The notes beneath the pieces were generated by a model. It was not told the origin of the DNA, made no database searches, and saw only the letters and a list, made by a program, of their open reading frames with translations. Of a DNA stretch of 64,000 nucleotides, positions 27,474 to 36,159 are shown in pieces. The stretch is from CAXMST01 sp963700785. Its GTDB lineage: Bacteria > Actinomycetota > Thermoleophilia > Solirubrobacterales > 70-9. The translations under genes were made by a program, and so were the position numbers. Position 1 is the stretch's first letter, and each line of letters starts with the position of its first letter. The DNA is taken from positions 1 through 64,000 of the forward strand of contig CAVOYZ010000006.1 in the NCBI GenBank assembly GCA_963700785.1. The letters are read 5' to 3'.

Positions 27474-28805
27474 GTGTCGGTGGCCGGGTCCAAGCGCAGC
27501 GAGAACGGTGGCGTCCGGGCGCAGCTGCGCAATCCGGTCGTGCAGTTCGCGCTGGCCGGCCTGCTGGCGATCGTCGCGATCGGGTTGGTCGCCGCCTACC
27601 TGCTCAGGGCGGCCGGGATCGACGAGGCGACCCGCGATGCAAAGCAGGTGAGCTCGCTGGCCGGCGAGGGAATCGTCGAGCCGCTCGTCGGCCCGCGCCT
27701 GATCGCCGGCAACCCGCGGGCGCAGCGGCTGCTCGACGAGGTCGTTCGCAACCGGATCCTCGGCCGGGACGGGATCGTCCGGGTGAAGATCTGGGACGCC
27801 GACTCGCGGATCGTCTACTCGGACGAGCCGCGGCTGGTCGGCGAGCGGTTCGAGCTCGGCAGCGAGGAGCTCGAGATCCTCGAGAACGGCGGGGTCGAGG
27901 CCGAGACCACCGACCTCTCGCAGCCGGAGAACCGGTTCGAGCCACGCGACGTCGACCTGCTCGAGGTCTACCTGCCGATCGAGAGCCGCAACGGTGAGCC
28001 GCTGCTGTTCGAGACCTACACCCGCTCCAGCTTCGTCAGCTCCTCGGGCCGGCGGATCTGGTCGACCCTCGCCCCGGTCCTGATCGGCGCTCTGCTCGTG
28101 CTCGCCGCACTGCAGCTGCCGCTGGCGGGCTCGCTGGCCCGCCGCCTGCGCAGCGGTCAGCAGGAGCGCGAGGCGCTGCTCGAGCGGGCGATCGACGCCT
28201 CCGAGATGGAGCGGCGGCGGATCGCCCAGGACCTCCACGACGGCGTCGTCCAGGACCTCGCCGGCGTCTCCTACTCGGTTGCCGCCGCCGCGGGCCGAGC
28301 CGAGCGCGAGAGCAGCGGCGAAGCCCCGCAGCTCGCCGAGGCGGCCTCGCGGCTGCGCCAGAGCGTTCGCGACCTGCGCGGGCTGCTGGTCGAGATCTAC
28401 CCGCCCGACCTGCACCGGGCCGGTCTCGGCGCCGCGCTGTCGGACATCATCGGCGGCCTCAATGCCCGCGGCCTGCACGCCGAATCCAGCGTTCCCGAGA
28501 ATCTCGATCTGCCGGCGGAGATCGAGACGCTGTTCTTCCGGATCTCCCAGGAGGCGGCGCGAAACGCCGTCGCCCACGCCGCTGCGGAGAAGCTGATGAT
28601 CGGGGTCAGCGTCTCCGCGGGGCTGGCGCGGCTCGAGATCAGCGACGACGGCCGCGGCTTCTCGCCCGATCCCGATGCCGCCGCGCCGGGTCACTTCGGG
28701 CTGCGGATGCTGGCCGACCTGACCGCCGAGGCGGGCGGCGAGTTCGAGCTCGACTCCGAGCCGGGCGCCGGGACGCGCATCCGGGTCGAGGTGCCGGTCC
28801 GATGA
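27474..28805 (+). CDS. sensor histidine kinase (NarL/DegS-type)
   Basis: A 443-aa membrane kinase. Two TM segments (about residues 23-45 and 197-222) flank an extracellular sensor of about 150 residues (QVSSLAGEGIVEPLVG to LPIESRNGEPLLFETY). The HisKA_3 box EMERRRIAQDLHDGVVQDLAG carries phospho-acceptor His255. The HATPase part has ISQEAARNAVAHA, ISDDGRGF and GHFGLRMLADL. GTG 27474 is preceded by GGGAG. It overlaps the response regulator by 4 bases (ATGA), a matched two-component system. The signal is unknown. Confidence 0.93.
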   Translation: MSVAGSKRSENGGVRAQLRNPVVQFALAGLLAIVAIGLVAAYLLRAAGIDEATRDAKQVSSLAGEGIVEPLVGPRLIAGNPRAQRLLDEVVRNRILGRDGIVRVKIWDADSRIVYSDEPRLVGERFELGSEELEILENGGVEAETTDLSQPENRFEPRDVDLLEVYLPIESRNGEPLLFETYTRSSFVSSSGRRIWSTLAPVLIGALLVLAALQLPLAGSLARRLRSGQQEREALLERAIDASEMERRRIAQDLHDGVVQDLAGVSYSVAAAAGRAERESSGEAPQLAEAASRLRQSVRDLRGLLVEIYPPDLHRAGLGAALSDIIGGLNARGLHAESSVPENLDLPAEIETLFFRISQEAARNAVAHAAAEKLMIGVSVSAGLARLEISDDGRGFSPDPDAAAPGHFGLRMLADLTAEAGGEFELDSEPGAGTRIRVEVPVR

Positions 28806-29431
28806 TCCGCGTGCTGGTGGTCGAGGACCACCCGGTCGTCCGCGCCGGGCTCGAGGAGCTGCTCGCCGGCACCGACGACATCGAGGTCTGCGGCGCGGCC
28901 GACGACGGGGCGGCGGCGATCGAGCGGGCCGCCGAGCTCGGGCCCGACGTGGTCCTGATGGACATCTCGATGCCGGTCATGGACGGGATCGAGGCGACCC
29001 GGAAGATCACCGCCGCCGACCCCGAGGCGCGGATCGTGATCCTCACCTCGTTCTCCGACCAGAAGGGGATCCTCGAAGCGATCGACGCCGGGGCGATCGG
29101 CTATCTGCTCAAGGACGCCGCCCCGGAGGAGCTGTTCGAGGGCCTGCGGACTGCCGCGGCCGGTGAGTCACCGCTCGCGCCGACCGCCGCCCGGGCGCTG
29201 CTTCAGGCCCGCCAGGCGGGTGACGGCCCCGAGGAGCTGACCGAACGCGAGCGCGAGGTGCTGGCGCTGGTCGGCGCGGGCCTGCCGAACAAGCTGATCG
29301 CGCGACGGCTCGAGATCAGCGAGAAGACGGTGAAGACGCACCTGACCAGCGTCTACCGGCGGATTGGCGTCGACAGCCGCACCGAGGCGGCACTGTGGGC
29401 ACGGCGGCGGGGCCTGGCCGACGAGCACTGA
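28802..29431 (+). CDS. NarL/FixJ-family response regulator
   Basis: A 209-aa regulator. The receiver domain (1-120) has acidic residues VVEDH, phospho-acceptor Asp54 in VVLMDISMP, and Lys in YLLKDA. The LuxR-type HTH (about 143-205) reads LTEREREVLALVGAGLPNKLIARRLEISEKTVKTHLTSVYRRIGV. It is coupled to the upstream kinase and would bind DNA as a phosphorylated dimer. Target genes cannot be inferred. Confidence 0.94.
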   Translation: MIRVLVVEDHPVVRAGLEELLAGTDDIEVCGAADDGAAAIERAAELGPDVVLMDISMPVMDGIEATRKITAADPEARIVILTSFSDQKGILEAIDAGAIGYLLKDAAPEELFEGLRTAAAGESPLAPTAARALLQARQAGDGPEELTEREREVLALVGAGLPNKLIARRLEISEKTVKTHLTSVYRRIGVDSRTEAALWARRRGLADEH

Positions 29432-29460
29432 GCGGCGGCGGTGTGGGTCGCTCGGCGCGG

Positions 29461-29745
29461 CTACTCGCCCTGCTCGGCCCAGTGGGCCTCGGCCTCGGCC
29501 TCCATCGCGGCCAGGCGGGTGTAGTAGTCGGGGAACTCGTTCAGGTGGGCCCAGGCGATCTTCGCGGTGACCTCGACGTCGTCGTCGGTGACGTTGGTCT
29601 CGGGGTCGTGGGTACCGTGCTCGAGCTCGACGTCCATCCCGGCCCGGAACTGCTCGACGTCGAACGGGGAGCTCGCCCAGTCGATCCCGATCCGCTCGCC
29701 GGCGGCCCTCGCCTCCTCGGCCGTGAAGCTGCTCGTTCCGCTCAC
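29461..29745 (-). CDS. DUF5661 family small protein
   Basis: A 94-aa protein from GTG 29745. The family core is clear: FDVEQFRAGMDVELEHGTHDP, then TAKIAWAHLNEFPDYYTRLAAMEAEAE. The function of DUF5661 is unknown. It is the last gene in a minus-strand group downstream of coxG and is convergent with the response regulator gene. Confidence 0.8.
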   Translation of the reverse strand: MSGTSSFTAEEARAAGERIGIDWASSPFDVEQFRAGMDVELEHGTHDPETNVTDDDVEVTAKIAWAHLNEFPDYYTRLAAMEAEAEAHWAEQGE

Positions 29746-29755
29746 CCGGACGAGG

Positions 29756-30134
29756 CTACCGAAGCGACGGCCGGTCGGCGCGCCCGGGCCGCGGCGAGCG
29801 GATCGCCAGCAGCGCGATCCCCGCGGCGGTGACGGCGCCGAGGACCGGGACCGCGAGCTTCGCGGCCCGCGGCGGCAGCACCAGCCCGAACAGCGGCATC
29901 GGATCGCCGACCCGATCGCCGAGCGGACCCAGCGGGCAGTCGCCCTTGTTCGCGGCCACGAACACCGCCTCTGCCGCGAGCGCGCCGACCGCCGGCCGCA
30001 GCCACGGGCCCGCGCCGGCCGCTGATCGCGCACCACCAGATGTATGCGATCGCGCCGAGGAACCCGACGGCGATCAGCCCGTGGGCCGCGCGCCAGGCGA
30101 TCACGACCGGGGACAGGCCCTCCGCTGATCTCAC
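29756..30134 (-). CDS. small polytopic membrane protein, frameshifted
   Basis: Two minus-strand frames join into one 125-residue membrane protein with a one-base change near 30003-30016. The first part reads IAWRAAHGLIAVGFLGAIAYIWWCAISGRRGP. The second, WLRPAVGALAAEAVFVAANKGDCPLGPLGDRVGDP, continues to LFGLVLPPRAAKLAVPVLGAV and a last hydrophobic helix. About four TM segments are predicted. It resembles actinobacterial DUF2784-like small membrane proteins with a conserved NxGDCPLG motif, but I am not sure of the family. GTG 30134 overlaps the gene before it by 4 bases. Confidence 0.65.
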
Positions 30135-30313
30135 CGCCGGTCCGGCTTCGACGTCGCCCCGCGACGTCCCGCGGCAAGCCCCGAGCGCAGTCTCCGGACG
30201 CGGGTGATCAGCGCCGCGGTGATCGCCCCGACGCTGAGCCCGCTGAGCGCCGCCGCCAGCTCCTCGACCGGGACGGCGCCGATGTGTCCGAGCAGCGGGC
30301 CCACCTCAGCCAC
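30131..30313 (-). CDS. hypothetical 60-aa protein
   Basis: GTG 30313 opens a 60-residue frame with one weakly hydrophobic helix (LAAALSGLSVGAITAALI) and a basic tail (RVRRLRSGLAAGRRG). It overlaps the zinc-ribbon gene by 8 bases and the membrane-protein gene by 4, the pattern of a real operon member. I do not recognise it. Confidence 0.5.
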   Translation of the reverse strand: MAEVGPLLGHIGAVPVEELAAALSGLSVGAITAALITRVRRLRSGLAAGRRGATSKPDRR

Positions 30314-30566
30314 CGCGCCCGGCCTGCTCGGACTCCTCGTAGCGGGCGACGTTGACCGTCCGGCAGCGGCCGCAGCGGACCCGCACCTTCTTCGTCATCT
30401 GCATCGCGTGCATCGACTCGGCGAGGAGGTTGCCGCACTGCACGCAGACGTAGTCGTCGGGCCCGTTGCCGCGGAACGCGGGCCGGCCGGGATCCTCCTG
30501 GACGGCGGTGCCGGCGCCGGGCGGGACCTCACCCTCGCGGATCTCTCGCATCGCGACCGTCGCCAT
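30306..30566 (-). CDS. small zinc-ribbon protein
   Basis: An 86-aa protein with a four-cysteine ribbon: CVQCGNLL near residue 41 and CGRC near residue 66. The first 38 residues are polar and disordered-looking. Short ribbons of this type bind RNA, DNA or protein; no partner is identifiable except that it is 5 bases downstream of coxG in the same direction. Starts at ATG 30566. Confidence 0.72.
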   Translation of the reverse strand: MATVAMREIREGEVPPGAGTAVQEDPGRPAFRGNGPDDYVCVQCGNLLAESMHAMQMTKKVRVRCGRCRTVNVARYEESEQAGRGG

Positions 30567-30571
30567 GCCGG

Positions 30572-31003
30572 CTAGATCTGGCCGAGCTTTCCGGTGAAGT
30601 CGGTGATCAGCCCGTCGAGGACCCCGATCACCACCCCCTCCCCCATCGACGCGGCCTTGCCGGTGATCTGCGCCTTGGTGTGGATCTCGCCGCCGCCGTC
30701 GTTGAGCTGGAAGACGACGTCGGCGTTCGCGTGACCCTGGCCCTCGGAGTCCTTCGCCTTGATCCGCAGCAGGGCGCGGTGCGCCTCGGCGTCCTTCTCG
30801 GCGACCTCGACGGTGCCGACGAAGGTCATCGACATCGCCCCCATCGTCAACAGGATCTCGGCCTTGACCGAGTCCGGTCCGGTCACCTCGGTGACGCTGC
30901 CACCCTCGACGGCGGGGATCACCCGCTCGAGGTCGGTCACCGCCGCGAAGCTCTCGTCGATCGGCTTCGCCGTCGTGAACGTGTGATCGAGTTCTGTAGC
31001 CAT
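30572..31003 (-). CDS. coxG: CoxG-like SRPBCC protein, carbon monoxide dehydrogenase subunit G
   Basis: A 143-aa protein with the CoxG SRPBCC (START-like) fold: DHTFTTAKPIDESFAAVTDLERVIPAVEGG, a central GKAxx-type segment AQITGKAASMGEGVVIGV and a final helix LITDFTGKLGQI. CoxG proteins associate with aerobic CO dehydrogenase and membrane/quinone coupling. ATG 31003 follows AAGGAGAGG. It is downstream of the main cox operon (41675 to 31599) but separated by the oppositely oriented YceI gene, so it has its own promoter in the 47-base divergent region. Confidence 0.85.
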   Translation of the reverse strand: MATELDHTFTTAKPIDESFAAVTDLERVIPAVEGGSVTEVTGPDSVKAEILLTMGAMSMTFVGTVEVAEKDAEAHRALLRIKAKDSEGQGHANADVVFQLNDGGGEIHTKAQITGKAASMGEGVVIGVLDGLITDFTGKLGQI

Positions 31004-31038
31004 GCTGCTCTGCCTCTCCTTGGTCTCGCGCCCGCGAC

Positions 31039-31044
31039 TATGCT
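31039..31044 (+). promoter_or_regulatory. -10 element for the YceI gene
   Basis: TATGCT ends 6 bases before ATG 31051 and there is no SD, consistent with leaderless transcription. Confidence 0.45.
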
Positions 31045-31050
31045 GGGCGC

Positions 31051-31590
31051 ATGTCGGTTGGTTCAGGTACTCATCAGCTCGGGCCCGATGACGCCGCGCT
31101 CTCGGTCCGCACGGGGCGAACAGGCGCCGCCGCGAAGGCCGGCCACGACCTCGTGATCGCGGTCAACTCCTGGCAGGCGACGCTGGTCGTCGCCGACGAT
31201 CCCGCCGGGACCAGCGTCGAGCTGACCGCGGACTCCGCCTCGCTGCGGGTGATCGAGGGCTCGGGCGGGATGAAGGCGCTCAGCGACGACGACAAGGCGA
31301 ACATCGAGAAGACGATCAACGACGAGGTCCTCGAGGGCAGGGAGATCGGCTTCCGCTCGAGCCGGGTGCAGCCCGCCGCCGACGGCAGCCGGATCAGCGT
31401 CGAGGGCGAGCTGACGATCGGCGACGAGAGCGGGCCGGTCGCCTTCGACCTCGCGATCGGCGAGGACGGAGCGATCGCGGGGAGCGCCGTCGTCAAGCAG
31501 AGCGACTGGGGGATCGAGCCCTACTCGACCCTGTTCGGGGCGCTGAAGGTCTCCGACGAGGTCGAAGTCGTGATCGAGGGCCACCTCTAG
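31051..31590 (+). CDS. YceI family protein
   Basis: A 179-aa lipocalin-like protein of the YceI family, known to bind polyisoprenoid lipids. Matching features are GPDDAALSVRTGRTGAAAKAGHDLVI, a beta-strand ladder, VEGELTIGDESGPVAFDL and the closing QSDWGIEPYSTLFGALKVSDEVEV. There is no signal peptide, so it should be cytoplasmic, unlike Escherichia coli YceI. It lies between coxG (divergent) and the last cox-operon gene (convergent, 8 bases apart). An isoprenoid-quinone link to CO oxidation is possible but inferred only from position. Confidence 0.85.
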   Translation: MSVGSGTHQLGPDDAALSVRTGRTGAAAKAGHDLVIAVNSWQATLVVADDPAGTSVELTADSASLRVIEGSGGMKALSDDDKANIEKTINDEVLEGREIGFRSSRVQPAADGSRISVEGELTIGDESGPVAFDLAIGEDGAIAGSAVVKQSDWGIEPYSTLFGALKVSDEVEVVIEGHL

Positions 31591-31598
31591 ATCCAGCC

Positions 31599-32060
31599 TC
31601 AGTCCGCGTAGACGGCCTGAGCGTCGAGGCCGCCCTCGACGCCCGGCGGCAGCTCGCCGGTGCCGTGCGCATACATCGCGATCTCCTCCACCGTCTGCAC
31701 CTGCTCGGGGTCGCTGCCGTCCCCGGCGACCCAGGCGCCGTTCGCCCACGAGAGGCTGTCCGGCTCGGCCTCGAGCGCCGCGCCCGCCAGCAGCCGCGAC
31801 TTCTCGAGGATCCTGCCGGTCGCGCTGCTGATCGCCGCCGGCGTCCCGCCTGAGGGGCGGGTGTTGAAGCCGTGGCCGACCCCGAAGCGATCGGTATCGG
31901 CGGGCACGACCTTGACGTCGAGCGCGGGGACGCCGAGCTCGGCGGCGACCTGCTCGGCGTAGTCGGCCTCGTTGCCGTCGGACTCGGTGGTCAGGCTGAG
32001 CACCATCTTCCCGGTCGGGTGAACGCGCAGAAACACCGCTCGATACGCCTCGTCAGCCAT
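31599..32060 (-). CDS. stand-alone CoxL-derived domain protein
   Basis: A 153-aa protein homologous to an internal piece of the molybdenum hydroxylase large subunit. It aligns with CoxL (36160-38544) from its LRVHPSGK region to its GGLDGQVIY: compare FLRVHPTGKMVLSL, VAAELGVPALDVKVVPADTD, GRILEKSRLLAGAALEA and GVEGGLDAQAVYAD. The CoxL signature GQGHE is replaced by SDGNEA, so catalysis is unlikely. ATG 32060 has AGGAGG 8 bases upstream, and its start overlaps the stop of the preceding gene. It is the last gene of the cox operon. It may be a chaperone, decoy or assembly factor for CoxL; function unknown. Confidence 0.75.
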   Translation of the reverse strand: MADEAYRAVFLRVHPTGKMVLSLTTESDGNEADYAEQVAAELGVPALDVKVVPADTDRFGVGHGFNTRPSGGTPAAISSATGRILEKSRLLAGAALEAEPDSLSWANGAWVAGDGSDPEQVQTVEEIAMYAHGTGELPPGVEGGLDAQAVYAD

Positions 32061-32245
32061 CACTGATCCTCCTCGTCGTGGTCGGCTCGGGTCTCGGACT
32101 GAAGCCGCTGCCGCTCCTGGTGAGCGCTGAGCGCATTGTGCTCCTCCAGGTCGCAGAACGCCGGCTGCGGTCCGCCATGCGGGTGCGGGGGCGCCGCCGG
32201 CCGCTCGCAGCCCGGATAGATGCAGGTCTTCGGCCCGGCGCTCAT
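32060..32245 (-). CDS. 61-aa Cys/His-rich protein
   Basis: A short protein starting at ATG 32245 after a GGGGGC SD. It has CIYPGCERPAAPPHPHGG and AFCDLEEHN, i.e. C-x4-C, then H-x-H and C-x5-H, which could bind a metal, followed by a charged helix rich in Q, E and R. It overlaps coxE by 4 bases (ATGA) and the CoxL-like gene by 1 base, so it is a translationally coupled cox-operon member. Function unknown. Confidence 0.7.
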   Translation of the reverse strand: MSAGPKTCIYPGCERPAAPPHPHGGPQPAFCDLEEHNALSAHQERQRLQSETRADHDEEDQ

Positions 32246-33636
32246 CGCTGCCCCCATCCCGGCGTCGTCCTGCCCCGGCTCGGCCCGTAGCCGCTCGGCA
32301 TCGCGACCGAGCTGCCCGGAACCGGCGTCGCGCTCGCCCACGGCTCCTCGGCGTCGGCCGCGTCCGCTGCCGCCGCCGCGAGGCTCGCCGGCAGCCGATC
32401 CAGCTGTGGCCCGGCGATCGCCTCGACGACCTCGCCGAGCGCCTCGAAGCTGTGGCCGCTGACCAGCGCGTCGCAGTGCTCGACGGCGGCCCGCATGCCG
32501 GCCGCCTCGACCGAGAAGCCGGCGGCGCCGACCCTCGGGTTGACCCAGACGATCCGGTGGGCGAGGCGCGCGAGGCGCTCCATCTCGCGGCCGACGAGCT
32601 CCGGGTCGCCCCGCTCCCAGCCGTCGGAGAGGATCACGACGACGGCGCCGCGGGCCATGCCCCGGCGCCCATGGCGATCGTTGAACTCCTTCAGCGCGTC
32701 GCCGATCCGGGTCCCGCTCGACCAGTCCGGGGCCGCGGCGGCGGCCCGCTGGATCGCCCGCTCGGGGCTGCGTGCAGCCAGCGCCCGGGTCAGGCGCGTG
32801 AGCCGGGTGGCGAACACGAACGCCTCGGCGTGCGGGCCGCTGCCGGCGGCGCAGCTGAGGAACTGCAGGTAGGCGCGGGCGTAGGGCTCCATCGAGCCGG
32901 AGATGTCGCAGAGCATCACCAGCCGGCGGCGGACGATCCGGCGCCGGCGGCGGGCGAGGTGGATCGCATCGCCGCCGGTGCGCAGGCTGCCCCGCAGGGT
33001 CCGGCGCAGATCGACGCGCCGGCCGTGGTGGGCGCTCTCGTGGCGCCGGGTCCGGCGCAGCGGCGTCGCCAGCTCGAGCCGCGACATCAGCCGGTAGAGC
33101 TGCGCGAGCTCCTCCGGCTCGAGCGCCTCGAAGCTCTTGCCCGCGAGCCGCTCCTCCTCGCTGGCGATCGCCAGCGGCAGATCGAGCTCGGCCCCCTCGT
33201 CGTCGCCGTCGCGATCGCCTGAGGGCGCGGAGGCGACGCTTGGCTGCCGCTGCTGGGCCGCCGCTTCGGTCGATGAATCCCGCCGCTCGGCGGCCGGGCG
33301 CTCGTCGGCCGGCGCCGGCACGGTCTCCGCGTCCTCGGGCGGCGGCTCCCCGCTCGGCGGCTGCCCACCGAAGACCGAGCGGAAGACGGCGTCGAAGGCC
33401 GCGGCGTGCGAGCGGTCGGAGACGAAGATCGAGCGCGCGGTCCAGTAGAGGCGACGGCGGCTCTCGGGCCGGACCAGCCTCAGCGCGCGGGCGAACTCGG
33501 CGGAGCGCTCGGGGGTGACCGGCACGCCGGCGTCGCGCAGCCGCTGACCGAGCGCCCCGGCGAGCGGCGGCAGGTCGAGGTGGATCGTCTCGACCCCGAA
33601 CTCGCGCTGGGGCGGCCCTGGGCCCTGGTCAGCCAC
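32242..33636 (-). CDS. coxE: CoxE-like VWA-domain protein
   Basis: A 464-aa protein. The N-terminal helical part (about 1-80) and a low-complexity linker precede a C-terminal von Willebrand A domain with the MIDAS motif MLCDISGSMEPYA near residue 245 and VVVILSDGWERGDPE. CoxE proteins act with the AAA protein CoxD in maturing the Mo/Cu active site of CO dehydrogenase, known from Oligotropha. It overlaps coxD by 8 bases upstream and the small Cys/His protein by 4 downstream. Confidence 0.9.
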   Translation of the reverse strand: MADQGPGPPQREFGVETIHLDLPPLAGALGQRLRDAGVPVTPERSAEFARALRLVRPESRRRLYWTARSIFVSDRSHAAAFDAVFRSVFGGQPPSGEPPPEDAETVPAPADERPAAERRDSSTEAAAQQRQPSVASAPSGDRDGDDEGAELDLPLAIASEEERLAGKSFEALEPEELAQLYRLMSRLELATPLRRTRRHESAHHGRRVDLRRTLRGSLRTGGDAIHLARRRRRIVRRRLVMLCDISGSMEPYARAYLQFLSCAAGSGPHAEAFVFATRLTRLTRALAARSPERAIQRAAAAAPDWSSGTRIGDALKEFNDRHGRRGMARGAVVVILSDGWERGDPELVGREMERLARLAHRIVWVNPRVGAAGFSVEAAGMRAAVEHCDALVSGHSFEALGEVVEAIAGPQLDRLPASLAAAAADAADAEEPWASATPVPGSSVAMPSGYGPSRGRTTPGWGQR

Positions 33637-34561
33637 GGTCGGGGACGAGCTGCTCGAGGCCGGCAGCGCGGATCACCTCCTGGTCCTCGTCGTACTTGAG
33701 CACCGAGCCGAGCGTCCGCTCGACCGCCTCGGCGTCGAGGCGCTCGACCCCGAGCAGCTCGAGCGCGGCGAGCCAGTCGATCGCCTCGGCGATCCCGGGC
33801 GGCTTCTGCACGTCGCTGTCGCGCATCCGCGAGACCGCGTCGGCGACCTGGACCGCGAGGCTCTCGGAGGCGCCCTTGACCCGGCGGCGGATGATCTCGA
33901 CCTCGCGCTCGGGGGTCGGGTAGTCGATCCAGCGGTAGAGGCAGCGGCGCTTGACCGCGTCGTGCAGGTCGCGGGTCCGGTTCGAGGTGAGGACGATGAT
34001 CGGCGGGTGGGTGGCGCGGACCGTGCCGAGCTCGGGGATCGTCACCGCGGCGTCGGCCAGCAGCTCGAGCAGAAAGGCCTCGAAGTCGTCGTCGGCGCGG
34101 TCGATCTCGTCGATCAGCAGCACCGCCGGACGCGGGCCAGGGTGCTCGAGCGCGCGCAGCAGCGGCCGCTGGATCAGGTAGTCGGGGCCGAACAGCTGCT
34201 CCTCGTCGAGCGAGCGCCCGCCCGAGTCGGCGAGCCGGATGCTGAGCAGCTGGCGGGGGTAGTTCCACTCGTACAGCGCCTCCGCCGCGTCGATCCCCTC
34301 GTAGCACTGGAGGCGGATCAGCGGCGTCTCGAGCACCGCGGCCAGCGCCAGCGCAGCCTCGGTCTTGCCGACCCCCGCCTCGCCCTCGAGCAGCAGCGGC
34401 TGCGGCAGCCGCAGGCTGAGGAAGATCGACGTCGCCAGGCCCTCGTCGACGAGGTAGTCGACATCTGCGAGCCGCCGGGCGAGCGTCTCGACGTCGGGGA
34501 CGATCCGCTCGATCTCGGCCGCCGCCTCCCCGCTCTCCCCCTCCGGGCCGGCGCCGCTCAT
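33629..34561 (-). CDS. coxD: CoxD-like MoxR-type AAA+ ATPase
   Basis: A 310-aa AAA+ ATPase. Walker A is GEAGVGKT near residue 60, Walker B VLLIDEIDRAD, sensor 1 VLTSNRTRDLHDAVKRRC, and RWIDYPTPEREVEI follows, the MoxR/CoxD arrangement. In known systems CoxD drives CoxL maturation with CoxE, including copper/sulfur insertion. ATG 34561 overlaps mocA by 4 bases. Confidence 0.92.
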   Translation of the reverse strand: MSGAGPEGESGEAAAEIERIVPDVETLARRLADVDYLVDEGLATSIFLSLRLPQPLLLEGEAGVGKTEAALALAAVLETPLIRLQCYEGIDAAEALYEWNYPRQLLSIRLADSGGRSLDEEQLFGPDYLIQRPLLRALEHPGPRPAVLLIDEIDRADDDFEAFLLELLADAAVTIPELGTVRATHPPIIVLTSNRTRDLHDAVKRRCLYRWIDYPTPEREVEIIRRRVKGASESLAVQVADAVSRMRDSDVQKPPGIAEAIDWLAALELLGVERLDAEAVERTLGSVLKYDEDQEVIRAAGLEQLVPDRG

Positions 34562-35172
34562 CGCACCGCCAGCTCGTCGAGGACCGCCCGGTAGTCCTCC
34601 GGGGTGTCGACGTCGCGCGGAATCGGGCCCGCGATCGGCACCTCCGCGACGTCGCCGGCGCGCTGGTCGAGCAGCCGCCAGACGCCCTTGTCGCCGTGCA
34701 GGTCGGCGAGCGCCCCGAAGACCTCGCGATCGAAGGCGATCGGGTGGCCGCGGCCGTCGTCGTAGCGGCAGACCGCGAGCGGCGCGTTGCCCCGGCCCGC
34801 CAGCAGCGCGGCGACCGTCTCCGAGCCGACCCCGGGCTGGTCGCCGAGCATCAGGACGAGGACCTCGCAGCGCCGGTCGACGACCGCGAGCGCCGCCGCG
34901 ATCGAGGACGAGCAGCCCGCCCCGTAGGCCTCGTTGACGACGACCTCGGCTCCGCTCAAATCGACGCTCTCGCGGACCTCCTCGGCGAAGCCGCCGATCG
35001 CGACGATCGTCTGATCGAAGCGGCAGTCGCGGGCGACGTCGACGACGTGACCGAGCAGCGTCCCCTCACCGTAGTCGAGCAGCTGCTTCGGGCGCCCGAG
35101 CCGCTTCGAGCCGCCGGCCCCGAGCACCAGACCGGAGACGAAGGGCCGGCGATCAGCGGGCGGCGGAGGCAT
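34558..35172 (-). CDS. mocA: MobA-like molybdenum cofactor cytidylyltransferase
   Basis: A 204-aa nucleotidyltransferase with LVLGAGGSKRLGRPKQLL, the NTP-binding GRPKQ loop, and VLMLGDQPGV for metal binding. This is the MocA type that makes molybdopterin cytosine dinucleotide, the cofactor of the CO dehydrogenase family. Its place inside the cox operon, overlapping the CoxI-YHS gene by 20 bases and coxD by 4, supports that role. The choice of CTP over GTP is inferred from context. Confidence 0.85.
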   Translation of the reverse strand: MPPPPADRRPFVSGLVLGAGGSKRLGRPKQLLDYGEGTLLGHVVDVARDCRFDQTIVAIGGFAEEVRESVDLSGAEVVVNEAYGAGCSSSIAAALAVVDRRCEVLVLMLGDQPGVGSETVAALLAGRGNAPLAVCRYDDGRGHPIAFDREVFGALADLHGDKGVWRLLDQRAGDVAEVPIAGPIPRDVDTPEDYRAVLDELAVR

Positions 35173-36159
35173 GCTCTTCCTCGGCCTCGAACTTCGCCTT
35201 GCAGCCCGCGCCGCAGAAGTAGACGGTCTCGCCGTCGCGTTGCACCGAGAGCGTGCTCTCGACCGCGGCGACCGTCATCCCGCAGATCGGATCGATCGCC
35301 ACCGCGTGGGGGGTCGCCCGGAGCCGGCCGGGCGCACGGCGTGGGGCGGGCTCGCGCTCGGCTGCATCCGCGTCGGCCCGCCTGACGGCGACGATCCGGG
35401 CGAGGATCGAGAGCGCGATCTCGCCGGGGCTGTGCGAGCCGATCGGGATGCCGGCGGGCACGTCGATCCGTTCGAGCAGCTCCTCGCCGACGCCGACGGT
35501 CCGCAGCTCGTCGAGGACGCCGGCGCCGCGCTTGGCGCTGGCGACGAGGCCGACGTAGGGAAGGTCCGCCTCGAGCCCGCGGCGCAGCGCGTGCAGCTCG
35601 TCGCGGCCGTGGGCGGCGACGATCAGCGCGAGATCGCCGGGGGCGGGCTCGGGGTCGTGGCCGTCGGTGGGGACCGGCTCGAGCCCGAGCTCCGGGGCGA
35701 TCCGCAGAAGCGCGGCGACGGTCGGCGTCTCACCGACGACGAGCACCCGGGGGGCCGGCGGCGCCGGCTCGAGGAAGACCTCGATCGCACCGCCCGACAG
35801 GCACGGGTTCTTGACGGTGACGACGCCCTGCTCGGCGCTCGGGACCTCCTCGGCGGCGGCCGCGGCGGCCTCGGGGGAGGGCTCGGCGCCGTCGGGCGCA
35901 CCGTCGCCCGAATCGGGGTCGGGAAGGATCCGCAGCAGCACCGGCTCACCGCTCTCGAGCGCGACCAGCGAGTAGGCCTTGACGCTCTGCTCAGCGCAGA
36001 CGCCGCCGACGAACCCGTCGATCGTGCCGTCGCCGAGGACCAGCGCGACGCTGCCGGGCTCGACGCTGGTCGGGTGCTCGACCCGGACGACCGTCGCGGT
36101 GACGAAGGGCTCGCGGGCCGCCGCGAGCTCCTGCGATCGCCGCGACAGCTCCGGGCTGA

